A program made the position numbers and the translations under genes. This document shows, one piece after another, positions 1 to 9,685 of a DNA stretch of 64,000 nucleotides. The DNA lies in NCBI GenBank assembly GCA_018304465.1, contig JAGVWC010000010.1, positions 243,473 to 307,472 of the forward strand, given 5' to 3'. This DNA comes from Candidatus Iainarchaeum sp. (lineage in GTDB: Archaea; Iainarchaeota; Iainarchaeia; Iainarchaeales; JAGVWC01). Under the pieces are notes generated by a model. It was not told the DNA's origin, did not search any database, and saw only the letters and a list, made by a program, of their open reading frames with translations. Numbering within the stretch: the stretch's first letter is position 1; the number at the start of each line of letters is the position of its first letter.

Positions 1-2
1 AA

Positions 3-1040
3 GAAACTCCCGAAACCCAACCCAAAGAATTTTTTACCCAAACAACAGTAAACCTTTCAGAGGATCTTGTGCTAAAAGAATTCCAACTCGCCCCCAATTC
101 AATTCAAGTTTTGGATACTTCAACCGAAATGTTGGTTCTATCCGTTGATTCGAATCAATCAAAAAGACTACCCAACGACATCTCCACTGAAAATGCAATA
201 GTCATCAAAGGAAAAATGAACATCAACCAATCCCAAGAAACCCCCATAACAGATCCTCTGCACTCCGACACCTGCTACAAAAAGTATCTATTAACCGGAG
301 AATGGCCCACCACTGAATGCTCCGCTACCAACACAATTTGGATCGGAACCGATTCGATAACTCAAACCATCAACACAAACCCCTTCGCCTACACCTGCGG
401 AGACCAAAAATGCAGTCAAAATTTGGGAGTTATTCTTACACAGTATATTGTTCCTCCACTAAAAGAATTTTTTACTGGTACAGATGGAGGAAGGTATTTT
501 CGCATTTCCTATACTGAAAAAGGAAAGGGTCAAGATCTTGAAGCCTGTTTAAACAAATTGGGAATAGCGAAAGACGAAATTATTCAGCACATCAACAACA
601 AGATTCTTATCCCCCATACCCCGATAGAGAAATACAATCAGCATATTGGGCAATATAGAGAGAATGGGTTAGATTGCAGTGTCTTCTATGAATCGGTTGC
701 ATTTAAAGAAAGCGGCGGTACAAAAGGTTGTGAAAAAAGTTGCGAACCGCCAGAAAAGTATATCCGAAATCCCCCAATAAGTTATCCGTCTTTTATTCCA
801 ACAGAGCATTTAGACGATTGGGTTGAAAGAATAATTAGACATAACAACGTCGAAAATGGGTGGCCTACATTAGATAGGTTTAAACCTTTTTCAGACATTG
901 GAATAATTATCGTGGAAGGAGCAGGGGTAGCTGCGGGAGCACTAATACTATGGGAAGCTACAAAACCTGTTCGATGCTTACTTGCCGCTTTTTTAGCTCC
1001 TGAAACAATTGGAGGAAGTGTAGTATTATGCGTAAGTTGA
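3..1040 (+). CDS. C-terminal part of a larger uncharacterised protein, 5' truncated by window edge
   Basis: Frame is open to position 3 upstream of the tracked GTG at 69 (ETPETQPKEFFTQTTVNLSEDL...), with no stop; ends in a hydrophobic segment. Confidence 0.6.
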   Translation, partial: ETPETQPKEFFTQTTVNLSEDLVLKEFQLAPNSIQVLDTSTEMLVLSVDSNQSKRLPNDISTENAIVIKGKMNINQSQETPITDPLHSDTCYKKYLLTGEWPTTECSATNTIWIGTDSITQTINTNPFAYTCGDQKCSQNLGVILTQYIVPPLKEFFTGTDGGRYFRISYTEKGKGQDLEACLNKLGIAKDEIIQHINNKILIPHTPIEKYNQHIGQYRENGLDCSVFYESVAFKESGGTKGCEKSCEPPEKYIRNPPISYPSFIPTEHLDDWVERIIRHNNVENGWPTLDRFKPFSDIGIIIVEGAGVAAGALILWEATKPVRCLLAAFLAPETIGGSVVLCVS

Positions 1041-1570
1041 CAAACATGGAAAAAAAGTTCGATGTCAGCTTAGTTCTGGCTAACACTAAAAATGCCAATA
1101 ACCTAAAACTTCTGTATGAAATATTGTGTTTCTGTAAAGAAATCGGTGCAGTAACCCTTGAAATAGAGTTTGTGAACCCAGATATCTTTACGGGAAAAGA
1201 TTTTGTTAATCCAGTTTTTTTCGATCGCCTAAAGGTGTGCGTTAGCCTGCCAGGAGAACGGGTTCGATACGAAAAACCAAAAAGAAAAGAGGAAATAGGC
1301 CATGAAAAATTGCATTATCTTAAAGCTAATTTTGACTCTCTTTTTATTGAGTGGTATAAAGAAAATAGCCTAATGACTTTTAACGTATTTAATTTGCAAT
1401 TATTTGACAAAAACGGATCCGTTGTTGCAGACTTTACCGACGATCAGCTTAGTATTCACATATATTCTTTGAGTAAACAAGAGTTAGAAAAAGTAAGAAA
1501 AATTGCGAAAAAATATTCCGTAGATAGTACTACTGACACGGCTAAAACCTTAATAAAAAAATGGCACTAG
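1028..1570 (+). CDS. Uncharacterised 180 aa protein, immunity-like by position
   Basis: ORF overlapping the 3' end of the upstream CDS by 13 nt; alternative ATG at 1046. Confidence 0.55.
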   Translation: MRKLTNMEKKFDVSLVLANTKNANNLKLLYEILCFCKEIGAVTLEIEFVNPDIFTGKDFVNPVFFDRLKVCVSLPGERVRYEKPKRKEEIGHEKLHYLKANFDSLFIEWYKENSLMTFNVFNLQLFDKNGSVVADFTDDQLSIHIYSLSKQELEKVRKIAKKYSVDSTTDTAKTLIKKWH

Positions 1571-1699
1571 GGACTTCGCCCATATGACCCTAAGTAAGCG
1601 TGTGTTCCACCAAACCCGAATGCTCCAAATGCGTATCCGTATAATGCATTTCATCGCAATTACCACAAGCATAATAAGGCTGACATTGGGGATCACAAG

Positions 1700-2278
1700 A
1701 TGCAAAAAGGGATCGAATACGAATATTTTGCCGACGAAAATGAAGGCAGCATACGGTTTTTGTTTCAGGGCACAGGCAGACTTGACGCACTTGAAGTCGT
1801 GAAACGTATCGTAGGAAAAAAAAGTGCAGAAATTCCCGCAAACCAATACCTCGGAAAAGAATTCATATATGAAGGACAACGACTGGTGCTGTCGTTTGCA
1901 AAAAACGGTGTGAACATAAACATCAAAAGAGTTGGTGGCCAAGTATTTGGTGAAATGGATGGCCTCCTGCTAAAAGACAATACCGTCGTAATACTAGAAT
2001 CAAAAACAGGCACCGTGGCCAAAATAGTGGAAGACTTGAGCACGCAGCTACCAAGAAACATTAATGCCATCAACAACCTTTCTCAAAAAACAACAACAGA
2101 AGCGCTTATCGCGATCCCAAAAGGCACAACCGAAGAAATAAAAGCGCTTGCAATAAACAATTCCAATCTCAACGCGCTCATCAACCAAGGAAAAATACAT
2201 TTCATTGAAATAACGCAGACAAGCGATGAACTGCTTGCAACTGCGAATACGGTAAAAGACCTTATAGGTGGCGGGTAG
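1700..2278 (+). CDS. PD-(D/E)XK-like nuclease module, possible orphan toxin tip
   Basis: Motif GEMDGLLLKDNTVVILESKTG resembles a D-x(n)-E-x-K nuclease core; frame open back to 1598. Confidence 0.5.
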   Translation: MQKGIEYEYFADENEGSIRFLFQGTGRLDALEVVKRIVGKKSAEIPANQYLGKEFIYEGQRLVLSFAKNGVNINIKRVGGQVFGEMDGLLLKDNTVVILESKTGTVAKIVEDLSTQLPRNINAINNLSQKTTTEALIAIPKGTTEEIKALAINNSNLNALINQGKIHFIEITQTSDELLATANTVKDLIGGG

Positions 2279-2983
2279 ATGAAGGACGATACGATTAGAG
2301 AAGAATACCTAAAACTAAATAAAGACCATGAATCGTTAAAAGAGCAAAAAAGGCCCGGAAATGCGCATTTGGGGGGATTTTATGTACGATTAGATCCGAA
2401 TCGAGGAACCTCTTTATCTGGCTCAGTAAGCGAGTTCGGTGTTTGCGATTTTAGTTATGAGGAAAGAAAATTTTTTTCAGAAGAAGATCGGCAAAAAAAA
2501 GTATCCAAATTAATTGAAACCTTCGGATACGCAATCAGTCTTATTTTTCTGAGTTTTGGAGAGAGTGATATCGTTATTTGGCTACAACTCCCACTTGGCA
2601 GAAAAGAAATCCAAGAAATCCTGGATTTTCTACCTTCGACAGGGACATTCAAAAAATACGAAACCCCAATCATACACACCTTGGCAAATGACGAGCAAGT
2701 ACAAAAAGCACGCAACGATTTTTATCAAAAACTTTCTGAATGTGTCGACGGCCAGCAGACCGAACATTGGCGTTTTTCGAAAGACATCGAACAAGAAAAA
2801 AAAACCGCGTTTCAAATAACCATAAACGAAGTAAAAAACATTCAAATAGGCAAAACAACAGGACACAACATTACGCTGGAATTTATGAAAAACTGCTCTA
2901 CTTTTAAAAAATACATTTTCCCCCTTGAAGAAAAAAGTTTCAAAAAAACAATTGAAAGGATTCGAAATGCGCAGGTAAAATAA
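2279..2983 (+). CDS. Uncharacterised 234 aa protein, candidate immunity partner
   Basis: ATG directly abuts the stop codon of the nuclease-like ORF (tagATG). Confidence 0.5.
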   Translation: MKDDTIREEYLKLNKDHESLKEQKRPGNAHLGGFYVRLDPNRGTSLSGSVSEFGVCDFSYEERKFFSEEDRQKKVSKLIETFGYAISLIFLSFGESDIVIWLQLPLGRKEIQEILDFLPSTGTFKKYETPIIHTLANDEQVQKARNDFYQKLSECVDGQQTEHWRFSKDIEQEKKTAFQITINEVKNIQIGKTTGHNITLEFMKNCSTFKKYIFPLEEKSFKKTIERIRNAQVK

Positions 2984-3062
2984 CGGGTAAATTCATCAGG
3001 ATACACAAAATATAAAATTTGAGTATTTAGAGATAAAAACCGCAACTAGTGGAGGGGGATAC

Positions 3063-3326
3063 ATGAGTTGGATCACAGTATTATTCGGCATCGGGGGAAT
3101 CGCATTGGTAGGATATGGAGTTTATGTACTTTACCGGGTCCCAAAGCAGCTGCGCGAAGGAAAAACGCGTCTTACTGGAAAACTCATTACTATGGGTACC
3201 CCAGATATTGAAAAGGAAAAAAATCGGACAACTTTTTGGGAAGTTACGCTGTGGAATATTATTCGAGGGATTCTCTCGATTATATTTGGGGCGTTTCTCG
3301 TTCTCAGTATGCTTTCAAATCTTTGA
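3063..3326 (+). CDS. Small two-TM membrane protein
   Basis: ORF with two hydrophobic segments; GGAGG-like SD upstream (gtggagggggatacATG). Confidence 0.6.
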   Translation: MSWITVLFGIGGIALVGYGVYVLYRVPKQLREGKTRLTGKLITMGTPDIEKEKNRTTFWEVTLWNIIRGILSIIFGAFLVLSMLSNL

Positions 3327-3361
3327 AATAATAGTTAACCTCAAAGTATGAGGGCCTTGGA

Positions 3362-4276
3362 TCACGGAAAAGAATTTGCATGAACTGACTTTGGAAATAA
3401 GTTGATTCCTTCGGTTCGCAGTTGTTCCGCCAAAATAGGATTCCGTGTAATAACCATTTTGATCGAGACGTTTTCCATGTAAAGCGAATAGACTTTTGCC
3501 ATGTCGAACTGTTCCATTGATTTTGTTTTTTCAAACAACGCATTTAATCGTTGTTTAAACTCCGTTGGATAAAAAATTTGAGCCACATAATCCCCTTCAA
3601 TCACCAAATCACCGTCCGCCGGATAAGTGACCTGATGAATGGATTGCTTGCCCATCTTTTGGGTAAACGTATTCCCAAACTGGTCCAACACCCCAGCACC
3701 ATGATACAACCCATAATAGGGAACTTGAAAAATTTTTTTCACTTGCTCCAAATCGCTTGGATCCAAACCCACCGGAAGCCAAGGATGACCCAACAGGCAA
3801 ACACGAGATTTTTTATCCGGATTAGGAAATTGATCATTAAAGACCCAAATAACAAAACGAATTAACTCAACCATACTATGGAATTCCAAATTCAGCACCT
3901 CTTTTTGCAACCAATCGGAAGGCAAAGAATAATTGGAATAGGATTGTAGACGCGCACTAAACGCCTTTACATTTAATATCCACTCAGCACTTAACGAAAA
4001 TTTCGACCCGTTTTTGACAACGACCCGCTCACCCTCCAAACTATGAAGCATTTTATGAACCGCTTGGTAGGAAGCTGAAATGGCATATTCTTTTTTGATA
4101 TCCGAAAATATTTCCTTCAAACTCAAAGGATGCCGAACGCTAAGTAAACTAATAATCGCGTCTTTTGTTGAAAGTGTTTTTTTCCCAAAACCTGGCAGAA
4201 CAATCGAAAGAGCCATCCAAATCACTACGTATAGAACATACAAAACATCGATAACCGGATTTATAAACATAACCAA
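3362..4276 (-). CDS. Winged-HTH protein (paralogue family member 1), N-terminal TM segment
   Basis: SLLSVRHPLSLKEIFSDIKKEYAISASYQAVHKMLHSLEGERVVVKNG wHTH pattern shared with ORFs at 9686 and 10585. Confidence 0.65.
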   Translation of the reverse strand: MVMFINPVIDVLYVLYVVIWMALSIVLPGFGKKTLSTKDAIISLLSVRHPLSLKEIFSDIKKEYAISASYQAVHKMLHSLEGERVVVKNGSKFSLSAEWILNVKAFSARLQSYSNYSLPSDWLQKEVLNLEFHSMVELIRFVIWVFNDQFPNPDKKSRVCLLGHPWLPVGLDPSDLEQVKKIFQVPYYGLYHGAGVLDQFGNTFTQKMGKQSIHQVTYPADGDLVIEGDYVAQIFYPTEFKQRLNALFEKTKSMEQFDMAKVYSLYMENVSIKMVITRNPILAEQLRTEGINLFPKSVHANSFP

Positions 4277-4310
4277 GTAAAAAGTAGATAAAACTCAGAT
4301 TCTGATTTAC

Positions 4311-5318
4311 GTGGCCAAAAAAACCGTAAAAGATGCCTATGAAAGCATCTTCAAAAAAAGCGTCAAAGCCAGCGGAATATCCGTCAAAGGACTTGATTTT
4401 AACCAAGAAGTCACCTTGGAAAAACTGATTAACGCGCTTGGAACCAGCGGATTCCAAGCCACGCATTTAAGCCGCGCCATCGAAATCGTCAAAAAAATGC
4501 GCAAAGACAAAGTAACGATTTTCTTAGGATATACCTCCAACCAAGTATCCAGCGGAAACCGCGACATCATCCGCTATCTGGTTCAACACAAACTCGTGGA
4601 CTGCTTGGTCAGCACCGCCGGCGGAATCGAAGAAGACTTCATCAAAACCCACGCTCCGTTTTTCATTTCCGATTTTCGACTCGACGGCGCGAAACTACGC
4701 GAAAAAGGAATCAACCGCATCGGAAACCTGCTCGCACCCAACGAGCGCTACATCTGGTTCGAAAAATTCTTCCAACCGATCCTCCAAGAACTGCTTGACG
4801 AACAACTCAACACCGGACACATTTTTTCCCCCAGCGAAATCATCGACAAAATGGGAGAAAAAATCAACCACGAAGAATCAATTTATTACTGGGCCCACCA
4901 AAACAAAATCCCGGTTTTCTCTCCAGCATTCATGGACGGAGCCATCGGCGACAACTGCTACTTTTTCAACTACAACAAACAAAAAAAATTATTCATCGAC
5001 CAAATCGCAGACCATCACCGCCTGATCGAAAAAACACTCGACTCCAAAGAAACCGGACTCATCATACTAGGCGCCGGCCTCGTCAAACACACCCTGCTAA
5101 ACGCCAACATGTACCGCGAAGGCGCCAAATACACCGTCTACATGAACACCTCCAGCGAATACGACGGAAGCGACAGCGGCGCCGAACCCGAAGAAGCCAA
5201 AAGCTGGGGCAAAATCGCAGCAGACGCCAACACGGTAAAAGTAGTTGGGGACACGACAGTGTTGTTTCCCTTAGTGGTAACAGTTGCATTAAGGCACTTT
5301 CAAAAAGCAAAAAAATAG
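4311..5318 (+). CDS. dys: Deoxyhypusine synthase
   Basis: DHS-family sequence (LVSTAGGIEEDFIK, GDNCYFFNYNKQ, GLIILGAGLVKHTLLNANMYREGAKYTVYMNTSSEYDGSDSGAEPEEAKSWGKI). Confidence 0.95.
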   Translation: MAKKTVKDAYESIFKKSVKASGISVKGLDFNQEVTLEKLINALGTSGFQATHLSRAIEIVKKMRKDKVTIFLGYTSNQVSSGNRDIIRYLVQHKLVDCLVSTAGGIEEDFIKTHAPFFISDFRLDGAKLREKGINRIGNLLAPNERYIWFEKFFQPILQELLDEQLNTGHIFSPSEIIDKMGEKINHEESIYYWAHQNKIPVFSPAFMDGAIGDNCYFFNYNKQKKLFIDQIADHHRLIEKTLDSKETGLIILGAGLVKHTLLNANMYREGAKYTVYMNTSSEYDGSDSGAEPEEAKSWGKIAADANTVKVVGDTTVLFPLVVTVALRHFQKAKK

Positions 5319-5332
5319 TGTAGGATAGTTAT

Positions 5333-6025
5333 TCAAAAATCCAGTAAACCACGTATATCAGTTTTATTTTTGACTATTGGCCATTTTCTTTGTTCAGCAA
5401 TTTCAGAAAGTTTTTTGTCGGGGTTCACAGTAACTGGATGTCCCACATGTTCTAAAACAGGAAGATCTTGTGAGGTATCTCCAAACCCAAACGAAGATTC
5501 TATGTCAATATTATACTTTTTTATCAAAGCATAGAACAAAGTTTCTTTATTTTCACGAATTACTAGATTCGTTTTGACATTCCCCGAATAAACACCATCA
5601 ACAATCTCGCATTCTGTCCCATATAAATCATCAAAGCCCAAGTATTTCAATTGTTTTATTACTTCGATAGGGGAACCGCTCATTGCAAGGACCAAATAAC
5701 CTTTTTGTTTCATTAGTTTTACAAGTTGTTTTGAGTGTTCAAAAATATTTTTTTTGTATATAGCCATGAATGCTGCCCCCAATTTTTCAACTTTTTGGTG
5801 ATCGCATCCTTTTAACCCTCTCGCAAACACTTGCGGGAGTTCGGTTGCAACTTCAGCAGCACTTTTTGTTCCTTTAATATATTCTGATAAAAGAAGTTGT
5901 ATTTTTTTATTGGATTCGGAGCCTATGCACCCTTGTTGGTCCAAATACTTTGGAAATTCACAAATGATAAAACCTTTAACAAGTACACCATCAATGTCAA
6001 ATATTGCTGCTTTTTGCGCATGCAT
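5333..6025 (-). CDS. HAD-superfamily phosphatase (SerB-like)
   Basis: AIFDIDGVL, AMSGSP, GFGDTSQDLPVLE motifs. Confidence 0.85.
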   Translation of the reverse strand: MHAQKAAIFDIDGVLVKGFIICEFPKYLDQQGCIGSESNKKIQLLLSEYIKGTKSAAEVATELPQVFARGLKGCDHQKVEKLGAAFMAIYKKNIFEHSKQLVKLMKQKGYLVLAMSGSPIEVIKQLKYLGFDDLYGTECEIVDGVYSGNVKTNLVIRENKETLFYALIKKYNIDIESSFGFGDTSQDLPVLEHVGHPVTVNPDKKLSEIAEQRKWPIVKNKTDIRGLLDF

Positions 6026-6050
6026 ACAAAAGTTCTCCTGTAAAATAATG

Positions 6051-6830
6051 TTAAAATATCTTGCCAGGATATTTATTTGCCAGAGAAACCATTTTTTTCA
6101 AGGTTTCAATACCTTTTGGTTCTTCAATGAGTTTACCAACATGAATAGCGTCAGCCTTATGTTTAAACATAAGATCAGCATCTTCAGGCGTTAAAATGCC
6201 ACTAGTTGGAATAATAAATAAATTCGTCTTTCTTGCCAATAATTCAACATGTGTTGCTGGCGGCCCAAGTTCGCTACCGGATCCACCAGCCATGATATAT
6301 ATTCGCATACCTAAATATTGGGCTGCTAAAGCGACAGATAAACTAATTTCGGGTTTTTCTCTTGGAATTGGAACGGCGCGTGCCAGCCAGTTAGCTGTTC
6401 GCATTGACCCCCGATCATCAAATACATACGCAGTAGGAATTGGTTCAAGAGTATTAGGCGTAACAGCAACTGAGTTCATTACCAACACATCACGCAAGAA
6501 AAATGGATTTTCTGAGTTCAAAACAGACATCCAATAAATTGCGGTTTTCCCTTCGTGGCCATTTAAAAAACACACTGCACTATTAGTCGGATAGGTTACT
6601 GTAGAAAAGTTATAATCCTTTACAGCCATATCTTGCACTATTTGTAATTTTTGTGGAGTGATAATGCTTCCGCCAAGCGCAATATGTTGAATACCCAAAT
6701 CAGAGATCGCTTGAAAAATTTTTGAAATTACTTCTACAGGAAGTTTGTCAGGATCTATTTGTGGGATCACTAGCGGGTGATCCTCTCGAAGAGAATAGAT
6801 TTTTTTTTCTACTTTTCCAAGGCGTTCCAT
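6051..6830 (-). CDS. Geranylgeranylglyceryl phosphate synthase-like (PcrB/GGGPS family)
   Basis: TIM-barrel GGGPS pattern: ALGGSIITPQKL, MAGGSGSELGPPATHVELL, PTSGILTPEDADLMFKHKADAIHVGKLIEE. Confidence 0.8.
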   Translation of the reverse strand: MERLGKVEKKIYSLREDHPLVIPQIDPDKLPVEVISKIFQAISDLGIQHIALGGSIITPQKLQIVQDMAVKDYNFSTVTYPTNSAVCFLNGHEGKTAIYWMSVLNSENPFFLRDVLVMNSVAVTPNTLEPIPTAYVFDDRGSMRTANWLARAVPIPREKPEISLSVALAAQYLGMRIYIMAGGSGSELGPPATHVELLARKTNLFIIPTSGILTPEDADLMFKHKADAIHVGKLIEEPKGIETLKKMVSLANKYPGKIF

Positions 6831-6833
6831 TGT

Positions 6834-7982
6834 TTACTCAGCCCCTTCAAATAATAGCGCAAGATGACCTTTGGATACATCGACTTTAGGCTTTTTTAAG
6901 ATAATCTCTTTCCCATACACTCTAGAACATAGACCAGATAAAAATCCGCCGATCATTAAGAAGTCAATTTCTTTATAAAATTTAGTCCAAGGAAAATAAT
7001 TAATGATAACTTTTAATTTTTCTCCGCTTGAAAGAACTAAAACTTCGCCCCAGCCCAAAGCCGAAAGTAACTCCATTACTTCAAGCAATCTTCTTTTATC
7101 AATTTCAGGAAATAACTCTTGACCTATCCGAAACGCACAATCAAAAAGGATTTTTTTCATTTTTTCATTTTTCATTCCTTTTTCTAGCAGGTACATCCCG
7201 CTGACTTCCATTAAGAAAAAACGCTCCTTTTGTTTGTATACAATGATGCCTTCAGAATATGAAAACAATTTGGCGTTAAGATATGATTCAAAGGATTTTT
7301 TATATTGAATGTCCACTTCAGTATTAAAACTTCGATAAGTTGAAGCGTCCTCTAATAGATCATCTACTTGAGTTTCACTATATACTTGTTCTTTGAATTG
7401 CTTTGAAAGAACATCGACAGGAGCACAGGTCACCTTACAAAACTGATCAGACCCTTTGAACAAACTATCATACATATGACCTTCAATTTTTATGTCTTGC
7501 AGTATCCACGCGATAATTCCTGCTGCACCGGCAGTAGCAAGAAAAAAATCATACCCTAACTTTCTACACACAACAAAATTTTTCAGTTCATATTTCACAG
7601 TCTTATTTTTTACATCAGTCTCTTGCGAGATATTGCTCGCATAGGTGCCTTCGACAAATTTACTCGCAATCATCACCCAATCTTTTACTGCCTCGCCAGG
7701 GTGATCTTTAATATTTTCAAACCGCCCATTCAATGCAAAGCTATACCCAAACCGTTTGCCGATGGAATATAATGTTTGCTCACCTTCAGCCCCAAACTCA
7801 GTAACTAATTGCTTTTCAAGAGCAACAAAAAAACTTTCAGGGAGCAGAAGTTGTCGCAAGTTTACAGTGGTTTTTCCAGAGATTTTAAAATCTACAAAGC
7901 CAGGCCTATCAAAAATCAATGCCCGGGGGATTACAAAGCGTTTAACGTACAATCTAACAACGCTATCTTTTACATCCACCAT
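6834..7982 (-). CDS. Protein with probable tandem V4R-like domains
   Basis: Two V4R-like segments, e.g. LSALGWGEVLVLSSGEKLKVIINYFPWTKFY...GFLSGLCSRVYGKEIILKK. Confidence 0.5.
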   Translation of the reverse strand: MVDVKDSVVRLYVKRFVIPRALIFDRPGFVDFKISGKTTVNLRQLLLPESFFVALEKQLVTEFGAEGEQTLYSIGKRFGYSFALNGRFENIKDHPGEAVKDWVMIASKFVEGTYASNISQETDVKNKTVKYELKNFVVCRKLGYDFFLATAGAAGIIAWILQDIKIEGHMYDSLFKGSDQFCKVTCAPVDVLSKQFKEQVYSETQVDDLLEDASTYRSFNTEVDIQYKKSFESYLNAKLFSYSEGIIVYKQKERFFLMEVSGMYLLEKGMKNEKMKKILFDCAFRIGQELFPEIDKRRLLEVMELLSALGWGEVLVLSSGEKLKVIINYFPWTKFYKEIDFLMIGGFLSGLCSRVYGKEIILKKPKVDVSKGHLALLFEGAE

Positions 7983-7984
7983 GT

Positions 7985-8731
7985 TTATCCGCCTGCTTCG
8001 ATAACAATGCCTTTTGCAGTAATATTATATGTTCGTGGACCGCCACGAATATCAGTTTTTCGCATTTTTCGAACTTCCAAGTTTCTATTCAAACTATCCC
8101 CAATCGAAACATGTTTGAGTAAAACTACACCGTCACATAAAAATTCACTAATTGTGTCCCGGCTCAAAAAATTTGTGGATTCAGGTAACTCAGAAATGAT
8201 TATTGATGTTGCTTTTTGATTTTTTAGTGCTTCAAGCATATCCACTATTGCTTTTCGAGTAGCAACTTCAGGCCCAAGCTGGAAAGAGAATTGGCTTTTT
8301 TGCATTCCCATTTTTTCTAAGATCTCAATATATGCAATCGTTTCTGCATAAATCCCATATGTCGAAATAGAATCCAAGACAATTCTATCCGGTTTAAACT
8401 CTTGGATTAATGCCTTAATTTCTTGTAATACCGCAGAGAAAATCATTTTGTTTGGAGTGTAAGTTACAACTTTCAATTTTTTTTCTTTTTCAAGTTTAAG
8501 CAAATCCCACCCCAATTCGTTTGATTGATCAATAATATCTTCTCTAATCTGTTCAAAACTAATCAAAAGCCCACGTTCATTATACTGCTTCACTCCATTT
8601 ACAAGGTATTGAGTAGCGAAGATGGTCTTTCCAGATCCTGTTAACCCTGACAGCAATACCAGATTCCCTTTTGGAAATCCCCCATTAATGAGTTCATCAA
8701 AACCAGATATCCCTGTTTTAACTCGTAACAT
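7985..8731 (-). CDS. KaiC-family RecA-like ATPase
   Basis: TGISGFDELINGGFPKGNLVLLSGLTGSGKTIFATQYL; VLDSIS; single RecA domain. Confidence 0.9.
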   Translation of the reverse strand: MLRVKTGISGFDELINGGFPKGNLVLLSGLTGSGKTIFATQYLVNGVKQYNERGLLISFEQIREDIIDQSNELGWDLLKLEKEKKLKVVTYTPNKMIFSAVLQEIKALIQEFKPDRIVLDSISTYGIYAETIAYIEILEKMGMQKSQFSFQLGPEVATRKAIVDMLEALKNQKATSIIISELPESTNFLSRDTISEFLCDGVVLLKHVSIGDSLNRNLEVRKMRKTDIRGGPRTYNITAKGIVIEAGG

Positions 8732-8823
8732 TCAACATCAGACTCGGCCGCGCTTTAAGATGTATTTAATGGCTTTAAACACCTATTTAAACAATGCTGT
8801 TAATCAAAAATCAGTTTATCACG

Positions 8824-9582
8824 TTAGAGCGCCAAATCATCTATCTTAATTGTAATTCCTTTTGGCGACATCTCGTACCGTAGCGAGCCTTTTTCGTGAT
8901 CAGTGTACCGCATTTTTCGGATTCGAACACTGCGAAACACCGAAGAACCGACACCCAAATAACTTAACACAATCACGCCATCCGCAATAAACTCGGACAC
9001 GCCATCCGCACTGAGTCGCGCGGCTTCTTCAAACAATTCCGACGTCAACATCGTGGTAACTCCGTAGGCTCGAAGCGACGACAACAACCGATACAAAATC
9101 TGTTTCGCGATCAATTGTTCGGTTCGCGGAATCGGAGAAACCGTTTCGGCAATCTGAACCATTGAAAACGCATCGTGTTCCGCCAAACCCCCGACAATCA
9201 TGGCATCCGTCAAGGTAGACATGGAATCCACCACAATGCGTTTGGGTTTGAATTCTTTTAGAATCAGATCAAGACGTTTGAGAAAATTATCCCCGCCGGT
9301 AATATCATAAAAAACAACCTTGATCAAGCCCCGCTTGATCAAACTTTCCAAATCCCAACCAAAACCGAGACCTTGCTTGATCAATTCGGATTCTGTTTGC
9401 TCCGTAGAAATGTATACTCCGCGCTCATTGTTTTGCGCGCCGTGGACCAAAAATTGCATGCAAAAAGTCGATTTTCCGGTTCCGGCGCCGCCTGAAATCA
9501 AAACCATGTTGCCTTCGGGAAGACCCCCTTGCAACGCTTTATCCAATCCTTCGATTCCAGTTTTGGTTCGTGAAACAGCCAC
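8824..9582 (-). CDS. KaiC-family RecA-like ATPase
   Basis: TGIEGLDKALQGGLPEGNMVLISGGAGTGKSTFCMQFL; VVDSMSTL; GTG start at 9582 preferred over tracked start at 9684. Confidence 0.9.
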   Translation of the reverse strand: MAVSRTKTGIEGLDKALQGGLPEGNMVLISGGAGTGKSTFCMQFLVHGAQNNERGVYISTEQTESELIKQGLGFGWDLESLIKRGLIKVVFYDITGGDNFLKRLDLILKEFKPKRIVVDSMSTLTDAMIVGGLAEHDAFSMVQIAETVSPIPRTEQLIAKQILYRLLSSLRAYGVTTMLTSELFEEAARLSADGVSEFIADGVIVLSYLGVGSSVFRSVRIRKMRYTDHEKGSLRYEMSPKGITIKIDDLAL

Positions 9583-9685
9583 GAAAACACACCTAATAGC
9601 CCATTGGCTGACAAGATAACACCTTCGAGGTTTAAAAACCTTATTGGTAGGCGGATTTGAAGAAAAAGAAAGAATTACTAGCATG

